From: Rossellomorea arthrocnemi | GTDB lineage: Bacteria > Bacillota > Bacilli > Bacillales > Bacillaceae_B | DNA length: 64,000 nucleotides | Assembly: GCF_904424705.1 (NCBI RefSeq) | Contig: NZ_CAJGBF010000003.1 | Span: 310,001-374,000, forward strand | Direction: 5' to 3' | Shown here: positions 55,901 to 64,000 of the stretch, in pieces | How positions within the stretch are numbered: the first letter of the stretch is position 1 | Layout of the letters: the number at the start of each line of letters is the position of its first letter | Notes under the pieces: generated by a model | The model's input: only the letters and a program-made list of their open reading frames with translations | Databases searched by the model: none | Told to the model about the DNA's origin: nothing | Program-made: the position numbers and the translations under genes

Positions 55901-58900
55901 GTGTCAGTATTGTAAACAGTTCCGGTAACTTAATTACGACGGTGCTTACTGATTCCAACGGAGTCTTTATGGTGGTGGGGCTTGCACCGGATAACTATAC
56001 AGTGAATGTATTTGCGAATAATTTTCAAAACGGGACGGTCGGGGCTCTTGTGACTTCCGGGCAGACCACACCTGTATCTGTTTCGTTGGATCCGAATCCA
56101 GGGTTCATCACAGGGACGGTCAGTCCAATCGTTCCAAATACGATTATCCAATTAAGGGATGTTAACAATGTATTGATCGATTCAGTTGTCTCCAATCAGG
56201 ACGGTACGTTCTCCTTTAACAATTTGACACCAGGAACCTACACGATTTTAGCTGCAGCCCCGAACTATTCAACAGCGCAGGCAGGGGTTTCGGTCCTCGC
56301 AAACCAGACGTCAACAGTAGTACTGACTCTTGTTCCTAATCCTGGTACTGTATCAGGGATTGTAACTGATAATATCGGAAATCCGATTGTAAACGCAATC
56401 GTACAGATATTTGATCAAAATAATATTTTGATTGGATCCGGATTCACTGATTCATCTGGCCAATATATTGTCGGGAATCTTCCGAGTGGCTCATTCAATG
56501 TGGTCGTTAACTCTCCCGGCTTTGGTCAGGTGATCGCCGGAATAAACATCGGTGTCGGGCAAGATTTAACCGGTGTAAATATAATACTGATCCCTAACCC
56601 GGGCATCATCAATGGACAGATTATCAACCTCACAACAGGGGATCCTATTACCGGTGCAACCGTTGTTATTATTGATGGCGTCTCACAAATCCCTGTCGCA
56701 ACCACGACGACTTCTACCTTTGGAAACTATTCGGTAAGTGGTTTAGCACCGGGTTCCTATATCGTTTCCGCTTCAAAACTAAATTTTACTACCGAGCAAA
56801 CCGGAGCCATCGTCTTAAGTGACTCAGCTACGAGGGCTGACCTGGCACTGGGTGAGAATCCGGGTAACATTTCAGGGAATGTGGAAGATACAAATGGCAA
56901 TCCAATTACGGGAAATGGAATCCAAATCTCCGTCTTTAATGAAAATAATGTGATAGTTGTAAGCTTCTTAGCGAATTCAGATGGAACATATACGGTTCCT
57001 TCACTTGCCCCAGGAACATACTTTGTTTCGGGGAATGCTCCTGGTTTCTCATCTTCTACTGTATCTGCTATTGTACTATCCAATCAAACTACCAACGTAA
57101 CAAACGTTCTGGCTGCAAATCCCGTAATGTTAACGGTCCAAGTCCTGATTCAGAATACTGCAACTCCGATTGGCGGATCAACCGTCACGATCCGCCACCC
57201 AAATAACATTCCAATTGCAACAGGAATTACAGATGAAAACGGGTATGTAACCTTCTTCTCATTGCCGACAGGGACTCTTAATATCACAGCGGATGCCGAA
57301 TCGTTTGGAACAGATACCAAATCGATTATTGGTGGACCCGGAGATATCCTTTTTGCTGAATTAAGCCTTGTTCCAAATCCTGGACAGATTCAGGGATTCA
57401 TTTCAAATCTTGCAAATGGAGAAGCTATTTCAAATGCAGTCATCCAACTCTATGATTTAACAAATGTACTCGTACAAACCACAGTTTCCAATCAAAATGG
57501 GGAATATGCTTTTTCCGGTATTACAGAGGGAGTCTATACTGTTATTGCCAATGCAACTGATTTTGGTCCCGAGTCAGCGGGTGCCATCGTCACTTCCAAC
57601 CAAACGAGCTTCCTTAGTTTTGCATTAAGTCCGAACCCGGGAATCGTCCAAGGTTTTGTAAGAAACTCAGTTACGCTGGATCCTATAGAAGGAGCCACTG
57701 TGGTAGTTAGGGAACTTTCAGGGTCGGGTCCGGTCATTTTTACTACCATTACAGATTCAGCTGGATTCTTTCAAACGACTACACTGTCCCCGCGAGTATA
57801 TGTGTTAGTTGGAAGCAGCCCTGATTTTGGTTCGAACTCTGTTTCGGCAGAAGTAACGAATGGAGGAGTAACCAATGTCGAAATCCTCCTTACCCCAAAT
57901 CCCGGTTCTCTGACAGGGACGGTAAGGGATGCACAGTCTATGCAACCATTAACTGACACTCTAGTCAGGGTCATCGATAACCAGGGAACAGTTGTTGCTT
58001 CAGTTCAAACAACAGTTGATGGAACATACCTTATCCAGGGTTTGGCTGAAGGGACCTATTCCGTTTCAGCCATTAACACAGGGTATCAGTCCCTTATTCA
58101 ACAGGTAAATATTCTGCCAAATAGCACCACTTTGCTGGATTTCAATCTTCTCGCCAATCCCGCCACTCTCAGTGGAACTGTCATCGACGCAGTTTATCAG
58201 TCGCCCTTAACAGGTGTCATTGTCGAGGTGTATCTCGCTGGGACTGATATTCTGGTGAGGCGTGTCCTGACCGATGAAAATGGAGATTACTTGATCGAGG
58301 GATTACCTCAGGGAACGTTTGATGTAAAGGCTCAGCTTCAAAATTACGCAATCAGTGTCAATACAGTGTTTTTATCACCAGGGGAAAGTGAAGAGTTGAA
58401 TATTGCACTTATTCCATTCCCAGCGACTGTTCAAGGGACGATAAGGGATGCTGTTACTCAGGGACCGGTTAGCGGTGCTCTTATAAAAGTGGTTATACCA
58501 AATACAGACATTGTCGTTGGAAGCATTATTACATCGAGTGACGGAACATATTCGATTGGTAATTTGCCAGCGGGAAGCTATAATGTGGTGATTTCAGCAG
58601 ACGGTTATGCAACCGTAGTAATACCTGTCATCCTGGTGCCGAATGGGACAGAAACAGTTAACGCTGATCTTGTTTCAAATCCTGCCGGGATTTCTGGTTC
58701 CGTCTTTAATGCTCAGACAGCAGTAGGCATTCCGATGGCATTAGTGAGAGTTTTTAACTCTGACGGAGTGTTTATTACCAGTACCCTGACCGATGATAAT
58801 GGGTTTTATGTGATTTCAGGTTTGGCTCAAGGTCAATACACCGTACTCGCAAGTGCAGACGGATTCGGAGATCAGATTGGAATAGTAACGTTATCACCAG

Positions 58901-60546
58901 GTGAAACGGCAAATCTTGATTTCAGCTTATCAAATCAAACGGCCACGCTAAGAGGAACTGTGCGTGATGATGGCAATAATCAGCCGATTCAATCAGCTCT
59001 TGTCCAAGTCTTTAGAATCGGAACAACTATCCCAATCGCTTCAGTTCTTACAAATGGTTTGGGTGAGTATGTATTGGAAGGTTTGGATCCGAGGGAGTAC
59101 AGGGTTGTCTTCTCGGCAGATGGATATACGAGTGAAGTATTTAGAATATTCCTAATGAATGGTGAAATCCGGACGTTGAATGTTGATCTCGGTCGTCAAC
59201 CGGCCACCATTAGGGGAAGGGTGACTGATGCGAATACAGGAGAACCCATTCAAAGTGCCGGCGTCATAACGGTCATTAGTGGGAGCGGTATTGTGGTTGC
59301 GTCAACACTTACAGATCAGGAAGGGAATTATATCTTAACGGGGCTTGCCCCTGGTGATTATAACGTAATCTTCTCTGCGGATGGTTACGTCAGACAGACC
59401 GTCATGATCACATTACGGCCAAATGAAACGGTTATTCTCAATGCGGCATTAGAATCAGATCCGGCTTCCCTGACGGGAAATGTGCGAGATGCTGATACCC
59501 TGTCTGCAATTGAGAATGCACTCATCCAGGTTTTCACGGCTGATGGAACACTTTTAGCAACAACACTTACAGACATGAACGGAAACTATACGATAACAGG
59601 CTTACCGGGAGGGAGTGTTGTTGTCATAGCCAGAGCAATAGGATACCAAAGTCAGTTACGGACGGTCACGGTTACTAGGGGAACCGCGACAACTCTCAAC
59701 TTCATATTAGAAGACAATCCAGCAAGTGTCAGGGGAACCGTGACAGACATTCAAACAGGGCAACCCATTTCGCAAGTTCTTATACAAATCTTTCCTATCG
59801 GTTCAGAAGTGCCTATCCGTTCAACGCTATCAGATCCATTTGGATTCTATATCTTGACTGGCTTACCTCCGGGAACTTACGTCCTCAGATTCACCGCTTC
59901 AGGATATCCTGTTAAAGAGGTAACCATCGTTTTGCAGGAAGGAGAGATCCGCCAGTTGAATGTTCAATTGGGGGAAATCGCGCCTCCGCCGCCAGTGAAG
60001 CTGAGACCTGAATGTATAGCGGTTGAAAAAGTATATGATTGGGTCATCGCTACCCATAATGTAACACAGGGAGTCGGCTTAACTGCCGGCTGCAGAGAAC
60101 TGGTGGATGAACTTCTTGCTAGAGGAGAGGGAATAAGTGTTCAGTGTCACCTCAAGCCTACTGTTGATCCAGGTTGTTCTCTCATTTCATTCGAAAGTGG
60201 GAACCCGGGCTTTGTTGAAATCCGTGGGGAAGCGACACTGCTTGTTACCATTCAATCACGAGTGAATGATGAAGCATGCACGATGGAAGTCCCGGTCTTT
60301 TTTGATAAAAGGGTTGCGATTTGCTTACCAGAAGGAATGGATGAGGGAAATGTAAACTGTTCAATCGTGGACATTAAATGTCGTGAGAAGGAAGGAAGTC
60401 TCACACGAGAGCAAGTACATGTCCAATTCAGTGCATGTGTGGAGATAGAGATACTTCACCCTGTTATTCTTGAAGTACTAGGAACATTTTGTACCCCAAG
60501 AACAGTTGTAAAACGGGCAGAAGAGGAAGACGATATGTGTTACTAA
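52990..60546 (+). CDS. Giant protein with 23 carboxypeptidase-regulatory-like domains
   Basis: 2518 residues from a GTG with AAAGGAGGG 6 nt upstream. No signal peptide: it begins MAFPSNAQYTPMLVGGTPLF. Parts in order: an N-terminal domain (about 1-210), a DUF11-like domain (about 215-345, TWTGTVSVTNTGLSQAT), 23 tandem beta-sandwich repeats of about 85 residues (about 350-2330; each begins PG-x-I-x-G-x-V and contains DxxGxYxxxGLxPGxYxVxxxA), and a Cys-rich tail of about 180 residues (about ten Cys, ending DDMCY). The repeats are of the CarboxypepD_reg/CNA-B-like fold and should form a long rod. Location is unknown; the lack of a signal peptide and the Cys-rich tail would suit a mother-cell-made spore-surface fibre, which is inference. 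No sortase motif is seen. Confidence 0.85.
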   Translation: MAFPSNAQYTPMLVGGTPLFDVLGDESPVSTDIVGNSSFPAGFFAYDGTNVYFRLRLNGDPRNNQLTGFRNFTWGVLINTTGVAGTYDWLFNVDGLNNRVNLIQNTVKFVNSWNDPAEGTGGGNPNFSQPITNFNFARVTPADSSIGGNQNFFLDWFLPASTVFSFLGINASTAIRAIYFTSANANNYNKDSLRTSEGFSFSNAFTDPITPNQADIRAKLATNKVLNSGPQSVVLGQQATWTGTVSVTNTGLSQATSVFLDDIIGPDQVNSFVVNTTSQGLTTYNPAAKLLTWNIGNLNPGAAATLTFTLNGAFTTSGSRNLDRVQATGFDSSSGNAIQSNTSVVSITVQQTATINGTITDQSTGLVLPNTTVSLLQGMSTIATTQSNASGFYTFTSVVPGNYTVQAARTNYVTGTANVSATAGTSISANIALAPQPSTISGNVSSGGPINNATVQLLNNSGTLVDSTVTNAGGNYSFFNVIPGIYNVSVMASGFQSQLKSVTTEPNQASVVNFTLVANPGSISGTVRDTTDNTPIPIANVELLDTNGIPIANTTTNGSGQYSFDNLAPGNYQVRSFATNYSTTTVSAAVTAGNNTVTNIFLEPNPGLIQGTVVDGATLGAIAGASVQAVNSQNVIVANTTTNGSGQYSFDSLLPGSYSLIFTADGYGTQNLGALVVSNTTTTVNVFLSRLAGALVGTVQDLNAVPIAGATVTVFQNNIQIGSVITDANGNYMVSGLPSGSYTVVVSAPNYTTETVAAVIEIGQTTTVNVTLNENPGTLTGFVRDTNNDPIAGGSVTVQISTGAGIIVATTVTAPDGSYTVPNLAPGNYTVVAAASNFQAAAQGVTIVSNTTSIVNFNLAADPGSISGIVTNAQTGTPIIGANVQVRIVDSSGAVIATVLSNENGQYVVNGLAPGIYTVVVSAPNYQTNAATVQVSSNQTIDGSIALQPDPGQITGTVLDSAGSNPIPGASVSIVNSSGNLITTVLTDSNGVFMVVGLAPDNYTVNVFANNFQNGTVGALVTSGQTTPVSVSLDPNPGFITGTVSPIVPNTIIQLRDVNNVLIDSVVSNQDGTFSFNNLTPGTYTILAAAPNYSTAQAGVSVLANQTSTVVLTLVPNPGTVSGIVTDNIGNPIVNAIVQIFDQNNILIGSGFTDSSGQYIVGNLPSGSFNVVVNSPGFGQVIAGINIGVGQDLTGVNIILIPNPGIINGQIINLTTGDPITGATVVIIDGVSQIPVATTTTSTFGNYSVSGLAPGSYIVSASKLNFTTEQTGAIVLSDSATRADLALGENPGNISGNVEDTNGNPITGNGIQISVFNENNVIVVSFLANSDGTYTVPSLAPGTYFVSGNAPGFSSSTVSAIVLSNQTTNVTNVLAANPVMLTVQVLIQNTATPIGGSTVTIRHPNNIPIATGITDENGYVTFFSLPTGTLNITADAESFGTDTKSIIGGPGDILFAELSLVPNPGQIQGFISNLANGEAISNAVIQLYDLTNVLVQTTVSNQNGEYAFSGITEGVYTVIANATDFGPESAGAIVTSNQTSFLSFALSPNPGIVQGFVRNSVTLDPIEGATVVVRELSGSGPVIFTTITDSAGFFQTTTLSPRVYVLVGSSPDFGSNSVSAEVTNGGVTNVEILLTPNPGSLTGTVRDAQSMQPLTDTLVRVIDNQGTVVASVQTTVDGTYLIQGLAEGTYSVSAINTGYQSLIQQVNILPNSTTLLDFNLLANPATLSGTVIDAVYQSPLTGVIVEVYLAGTDILVRRVLTDENGDYLIEGLPQGTFDVKAQLQNYAISVNTVFLSPGESEELNIALIPFPATVQGTIRDAVTQGPVSGALIKVVIPNTDIVVGSIITSSDGTYSIGNLPAGSYNVVISADGYATVVIPVILVPNGTETVNADLVSNPAGISGSVFNAQTAVGIPMALVRVFNSDGVFITSTLTDDNGFYVISGLAQGQYTVLASADGFGDQIGIVTLSPGETANLDFSLSNQTATLRGTVRDDGNNQPIQSALVQVFRIGTTIPIASVLTNGLGEYVLEGLDPREYRVVFSADGYTSEVFRIFLMNGEIRTLNVDLGRQPATIRGRVTDANTGEPIQSAGVITVISGSGIVVASTLTDQEGNYILTGLAPGDYNVIFSADGYVRQTVMITLRPNETVILNAALESDPASLTGNVRDADTLSAIENALIQVFTADGTLLATTLTDMNGNYTITGLPGGSVVVIARAIGYQSQLRTVTVTRGTATTLNFILEDNPASVRGTVTDIQTGQPISQVLIQIFPIGSEVPIRSTLSDPFGFYILTGLPPGTYVLRFTASGYPVKEVTIVLQEGEIRQLNVQLGEIAPPPPVKLRPECIAVEKVYDWVIATHNVTQGVGLTAGCRELVDELLARGEGISVQCHLKPTVDPGCSLISFESGNPGFVEIRGEATLLVTIQSRVNDEACTMEVPVFFDKRVAICLPEGMDEGNVNCSIVDIKCREKEGSLTREQVHVQFSACVEIEILHPVILEVLGTFCTPRTVVKRAEEEDDMCY

Positions 60547-60552
60547 TAAGTA

Positions 60553-60580
60553 TGAGGTGTTCTCCCATGGAGAGCATCTC
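60553..60580 (+). terminator. Hairpin after the giant gene
   Basis: GAGGTGTTCTCC and GGAGAGCATCTC pair imperfectly around a 3-nt loop, followed by TCTTTAG. A weak terminator. Confidence 0.45.
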
Positions 60581-60581
60581 T

Positions 60582-60922
60582 CTTTAGTTGGAATACTTGG
60601 ATTGAAAATATCACCTCGTTAATAAAAAAAGCGCTGTCATGCTCGAACTCAAAAGAATGTTTCGCTAATAATATAAAATGACCGCAGAAGTCCTGATATT
60701 AGGAAGACATACCCCCTAAGGAGTTCCAAATTGCCACCATCCTTGCATCTACATCCAATTCAAAGTTTAAGATGACATAATGTTTCAAAATGCGACAATA
60801 AGGGTATAAGAATGTTGGCGCATTTATACGGTAATACTAACTCCGTGGGTCGTCAGGATTATTCTAGATCCTGGACGGCTTTTGTTTTGACCAAAAATAA
60901 TGAGATAAAGGAGGATATACCT
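60582..60922 (+). other. Long leader region of the osmoprotectant operon
   Basis: The 340 bases hold no supported gene. TATAAG near 60804-60809 could be a -10. At 60850-60889 a hairpin (CGTCAGGAT and ATCCTGGACG with one bulge) is followed by CTTTTGTTTT, a possible attenuator ahead of the first permease. No riboswitch class is recognised. A reading frame from 60812 runs into the permease but has no ribosome site. Confidence 0.4.
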
Positions 60923-61573
60923 TTGGAGAAATGGATGAAATTCCTCGAAGTCAATGCACCCCGGATTCTTGACCTCACGATAGAGCATGCAGTGCTCGTG
61001 GGACTTGCCATTATTGTAGCACTATTAATTGGGGTACCTTTGGGGATTTATTTAACGACTAATGATTATTTGGCGGAGACGGTTTTACAAATTGCCTCTG
61101 TCATGCTGACGATTCCGAGTATTGCCCTTTTTGGAGTGATGATTCCGATCTTTTCTATCATTAATCAGGGAATTGGATTTGTGCCAGCATTTGTAGCGTT
61201 GGTTCTCTATTCCCAACTTCCAATCATACGGAATACATATACAGCGATCCGGAATGTGAGTCCCCAAATGCGCGATGCAGCGAAGGGGGTTGGGATGAAG
61301 ACCCATCAACGCCTTTTAAGAGTTGAGATCCCAAATGCCTTTCCGGTTATTATGGCGGGCATACGCACTGCTGTAGTCATGAATATAGGAATTGGAGTAA
61401 TAGCGGCATACATAGGTGCTGGTGGACTTGGTGTTCTGATCACTCAGGGGATTTCCCGAGGCGACAACTACTTGATCATCAGTGGATCTGTTGCAGTGGC
61501 GATTCTGGCCATGATTGCCGACGCCATATTACTATGGATCCAAAAACGCTATACCCCGAAAAGCATTGCATAA
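60923..61573 (+). CDS. Osmoprotectant ABC transporter permease (OpuCB-like)
   Basis: 216 residues with about six membrane helices. The inner-membrane-component loop EAA motif reads DAAKGVGMKTHQRLLRVEIPNAFPVIMAGIRTA, the interface with the ATPase. LSLTIPSIALFG-type sequence (VMLTIPSIALFGVMIP) and GAGGLGVLITQGI match OpuC/ProW permeases for glycine betaine, carnitine or choline. Start is TTG at 60923 with AAAGGAGGA 7 nt upstream. First gene of an operon of permease, ATPase, permease and binding protein. Confidence 0.9.
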   Translation: MEKWMKFLEVNAPRILDLTIEHAVLVGLAIIVALLIGVPLGIYLTTNDYLAETVLQIASVMLTIPSIALFGVMIPIFSIINQGIGFVPAFVALVLYSQLPIIRNTYTAIRNVSPQMRDAAKGVGMKTHQRLLRVEIPNAFPVIMAGIRTAVVMNIGIGVIAAYIGAGGLGVLITQGISRGDNYLIISGSVAVAILAMIADAILLWIQKRYTPKSIA

Positions 61574-61591
61574 AGTGAATGAGGTGAAGAA

Positions 61592-62584
61592 ATGATTACG
61601 TTTGATCAAACTACTAAAACATACGAAGGTGGTGTGACGGCGGTTAAAGGTGTCGACTTTACCGTGGAAGAAGGTCACATCGTCGTATTACTTGGACCAT
61701 CGGGTTGTGGAAAGACCACTTTATTACGGATGGTGAATCGACTGGAGTCGATAACTGATGGGAAAATCATTATCGATGGTCAGGATTCAATGGAATTAGA
61801 TCAGATTGAACTGCGCAGGAAAATCGGCTACGTCATTCAAAGTAACGGTCTGTTTCCAAATATGACGATAGAAGAGAACGTCATGATTGTCCCTGACATG
61901 TTAGGTTGGGGGAAGAAGGAAAAGAAAGAGCGATTCAATAAGCTTATGGATATGATTGGACTAAGCGGGGATGACTTCGGTAAAAGATATCCTCACGAAT
62001 TATCCGGTGGACAGCAGCAACGGATTGGTGTCATTCGTGCATTGGCCGCCGATCCTCCCGTTATGTTGATGGATGAGCCGTTTGGCGCATTGGATCCGAT
62101 TATTCGTGAAAAAATTCAGGATGAATTCCTGCAGATTCAACGTGAAGTGAAGAAAACCATCTTGTTTGTAAGCCATGATATCGATGAGGCGATTAAGATG
62201 GCTGACAAGATTGTATTATTACGGGGAGGAGAAATCATGCAGTATGATACTCCCTCAGAGATGCTTGTCCGTCCTAAGAGTGACTTTGTGTATGAGTTCT
62301 TCGGGAAAGACCGAGCGATTAAGAGTCTCAGTCTGCATACGATATCCGATTTGGAGAATATCATAGGATTAGAAAATGTCGATGAAACGATTCTTGATAC
62401 AAAAACAATCAATGTCCGCCATGATCTCAGAAATACATTGTCGATGCTTTTGAACCAGGAAGCTGATCAAGTGATTGTGACGGATGATCAAGGAAATAAA
62501 TTAGGTGCGATAACCATCGATCTTGTTCAGAAGTATCTTCATTATGAAATCAAAGGAAAATCGAACTCGGTTCAGGAAGGATGA
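61592..62584 (+). CDS. Osmoprotectant ABC transporter ATP-binding protein (OpuCA-like)
   Basis: 330 residues. Walker A GPSGCGKTT, Q-loop IQSNGLFPNMT, signature LSGGQQQRIG, Walker B VMLMDEPFGALDP and H-loop VSHDIDEA are complete in the N-terminal 240 residues. The C-terminal part (about 255-320) is a single CBS-like region (VIVTDDQGNKLGAITIDLV) rather than the usual full pair; it may sense ionic strength. It energises uptake of quaternary ammonium compounds under osmotic stress. The ATG at 61592 has GAGGTGAAG upstream and starts 18 nt after the first permease. Confidence 0.92.
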   Translation: MITFDQTTKTYEGGVTAVKGVDFTVEEGHIVVLLGPSGCGKTTLLRMVNRLESITDGKIIIDGQDSMELDQIELRRKIGYVIQSNGLFPNMTIEENVMIVPDMLGWGKKEKKERFNKLMDMIGLSGDDFGKRYPHELSGGQQQRIGVIRALAADPPVMLMDEPFGALDPIIREKIQDEFLQIQREVKKTILFVSHDIDEAIKMADKIVLLRGGEIMQYDTPSEMLVRPKSDFVYEFFGKDRAIKSLSLHTISDLENIIGLENVDETILDTKTINVRHDLRNTLSMLLNQEADQVIVTDDQGNKLGAITIDLVQKYLHYEIKGKSNSVQEG

Positions 62585-62588
62585 TTAG

Positions 62589-63326
62589 GTGAATACCAAA
62601 AAGGTTGTCAGCAATATTGTTCGATTTGTGGTGTATGCATTGGTCATCCTGTTTTTTGCCTGGGCGATTAAAAATCAATATTTTGACTATATGTTCAGTC
62701 AATCCAAGACATTTCTCCATTTATTGAAACAGCATCTTCAGCTGGTATTAGTGTCATCTTTATTAGCCCTTGTCGTTGCGGTTCCTACAGGGATATTGAT
62801 TACTCGAAAAAAGTTCAGGAGAGCAGAGTGGATTGTGTCGAATACAGTCAATTTTGGTCAAACCATTCCGAGTTTAGCCGTTCTTGCCCTGATGATCAGT
62901 ATATTGGGTATCGGTTTCAAAACAGCTATATTCGCACTGTTTATTTATTCTCTTTTACCGATTTACCGAAATACGGTTGCAGGGATTGACTCGATTGATG
63001 AGAACCTGATAGATGCAGCGAGAGGAATGGGAATGAAGCCATATCAAATCCTTTTCCGCATTGAATTGCCAAATGCAGCATACTCGATCCTGGCAGGTAT
63101 AAGAACAGCTGTGGTATTGAATATTGGAACAGCTGCTCTTGCTTATGTCGTGGGAGGGGGAGGATTGGGTGTCTGGATTTTTACAGGTATTCAATTGTTT
63201 GATAATGGTTACTTAATATCAGGAGCCATTCCGGTCACCATCCTTGCCATCCTTGTAGATTTACTTTTGAGACTGGTAGAACGGCTCGTCGTTCCTAAAG
63301 GGACCAAACAAACATTGGAAATGTAA
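62589..63326 (+). CDS. Osmoprotectant ABC transporter permease (OpuCD-like)
   Basis: 245 residues, about six membrane helices. It has the same inner motif DAARGMGMKPYQILFRIELPNAAYSILAGIRTA and ends VGGGGLGVWIFTGI, showing it is a paralogue of the first permease. GTG start 4 nt after the ATPase stop, with GGAAGGA upstream. The two permeases should form the heterodimeric channel. Confidence 0.9.
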   Translation: MNTKKVVSNIVRFVVYALVILFFAWAIKNQYFDYMFSQSKTFLHLLKQHLQLVLVSSLLALVVAVPTGILITRKKFRRAEWIVSNTVNFGQTIPSLAVLALMISILGIGFKTAIFALFIYSLLPIYRNTVAGIDSIDENLIDAARGMGMKPYQILFRIELPNAAYSILAGIRTAVVLNIGTAALAYVVGGGGLGVWIFTGIQLFDNGYLISGAIPVTILAILVDLLLRLVERLVVPKGTKQTLEM

Positions 63327-63344
63327 CAGCAGGAGGTGAGATTT

Positions 63345-64000
63345 ATGAAACAAAAGCTAAAATGGGTTGGGATCATAACCCTTATACTAATGCTTTCCGC
63401 TTGTTCGAACGTGGGGATAGGCGGCAAGCAAATATCCGTTGGGGGCAAGAACTTTACCGAGCAATACTTGCTTTCCGAGATGACGGCATTTCTTCTTAAA
63501 GATAAGGGTTTTAAAGTCAAGCAAATGAACAATCTTGGAAGTACTGTCGTGAGGAAGGCGTTGGAAAACGAGCAAGTGGATATGATGTGGGAATATACGG
63601 GAACAGCCTTGATCACCTATATGGGGAAAGATCCGATGTCAGATCCACAGAAAACCTTTGAAAAAGTAAAAGAGCTGGATGCAAAAAGGGGAATTCATTG
63701 GATGAATATGTCCAATGTGAATAACACTTACGCACTTGCCATGAATAAGGATCAGGCAAAGGAACTGGGAATTGAAACAATCAGTGATTTGGCTGAATAT
63801 GTCAATAGTCATCCCGGTGAATTAATGATGGCATCTGATGCTGAATTTGCCAATCGAGCTGATGGACTTCCGGGAGTGGAGGAAACGTATGGGTTCGAAT
63901 TCGGTTCCGGACAGATCAAACAGATGGATCTTGGTCTGACTCAAAGGGCGTTAAATAATCGTCAGGTGGATGTATCGGTTGCCTTTGAGACGGATGCTAC
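63345..64000 (+). CDS. Osmoprotectant-binding lipoprotein (OpuCC-like), partial
   Basis: Starts at ATG 63345 with AGGAGGTGAG upstream and runs off the right edge (218 codons seen). Lipobox LSAC near residues 17-20 predicts a membrane-anchored lipoprotein. ISVGGKNFTEQYLLSEMTAF and MMWEYTGTALITYMGK are typical of OpuBC/OpuCC-type substrate-binding proteins for choline, carnitine or glycine betaine. The order permease-ATPase-permease-binding protein differs from B. subtilis opuC, which starts with the ATPase. Confidence 0.9.
   Translation, partial: MKQKLKWVGIITLILMLSACSNVGIGGKQISVGGKNFTEQYLLSEMTAFLLKDKGFKVKQMNNLGSTVVRKALENEQVDMMWEYTGTALITYMGKDPMSDPQKTFEKVKELDAKRGIHWMNMSNVNNTYALAMNKDQAKELGIETISDLAEYVNSHPGELMMASDAEFANRADGLPGVEETYGFEFGSGQIKQMDLGLTQRALNNRQVDVSVAFETDA

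Overview
The window is chromosomal DNA of a low-to-mid GC Gram-positive endospore former of the Bacillaceae, Bacillus or a close relative such as Rossellomorea. The genus is inferred from gene content, not from a marker gene. Supporting signs are strong AGGAGG ribosome sites, frequent TTG and GTG starts, T-box leaders, an RsbR-type stressosome protein, an RNase J paralogue, bacillolysin, a BsrE-like type I toxin and Opu-type osmoprotectant transport. No rRNA, tRNA, CRISPR array, intact transposase or prophage is visible.

Layout. 0-4.6 kb: uppP; a 400-residue threonyl-tRNA synthetase without TGS or editing domains behind two tandem threonine T-boxes; a UMP-kinase-like paralogue with its own promoter, leader peptide and terminator; a decayed and an intact GNAT acetyltransferase. 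4.6-10.9 kb: phenylalanine hydroxylase under a tyrosine T-box, a small membrane coiled-coil protein, a DUF2062 protein, a phosphatidyltransferase, a frameshifted membrane gene, and chrA-padR with a palindromic operator. 11-18.4 kb: secreted lipase, universal stress protein, SulP transporter, bacillolysin, peptidase E-like protein, methyltransferase. 18.4-25.4 kb: a MITE-like repeat, an RsbR paralogue lacking both phospho-acceptor threonines, two GNATs, an MBL-fold and a beta-lactamase-like protein, a CD3324-family HTH protein, a FusB-type EF-G binding protein and an RlmN-type rRNA methyltransferase.

25.4-36 kb: DUF2785 and FAD proteins, three consecutive broken small genes, a HAD phosphatase, a MarR-nitroreductase-quinol monooxygenase operon with a perfect operator, an RNase J paralogue, a second copy of the interspersed repeat, a broken SMP-30 gene and an O-methyltransferase. 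36-48.5 kb: T-box-controlled tyrosyl-tRNA synthetase, a serine hydrolase, SatP acetate transporter, a candidate type I toxin with antisense RNA, a SWIM-SNF2 helicase, mgtE, a crcB pair, DinB and an LmrB-like exporter. 48.6-64 kb: an RND exporter with a divergent TetR regulator, a 2518-residue protein with 23 tandem carboxypeptidase-regulatory-like domains, and an osmoprotectant ABC operon running off the right edge.

Common threads. RNA-based control is unusually dense: four T-boxes and several leader ORFs or terminators ahead of genes. Several genes concern the translation apparatus: the short ThrRS, TyrRS, FusB and the RlmN-type enzyme. Drug and stress defence recurs in ChrA, LmrB, RND/TetR, the MarR quinone operon and GNATs. 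The most unusual loci are the ThrRS-core/UMPK-like pair with its leader-peptide attenuator, the toxin/antisense pair, the RsbR variant, and the giant repeat protein without a signal peptide.
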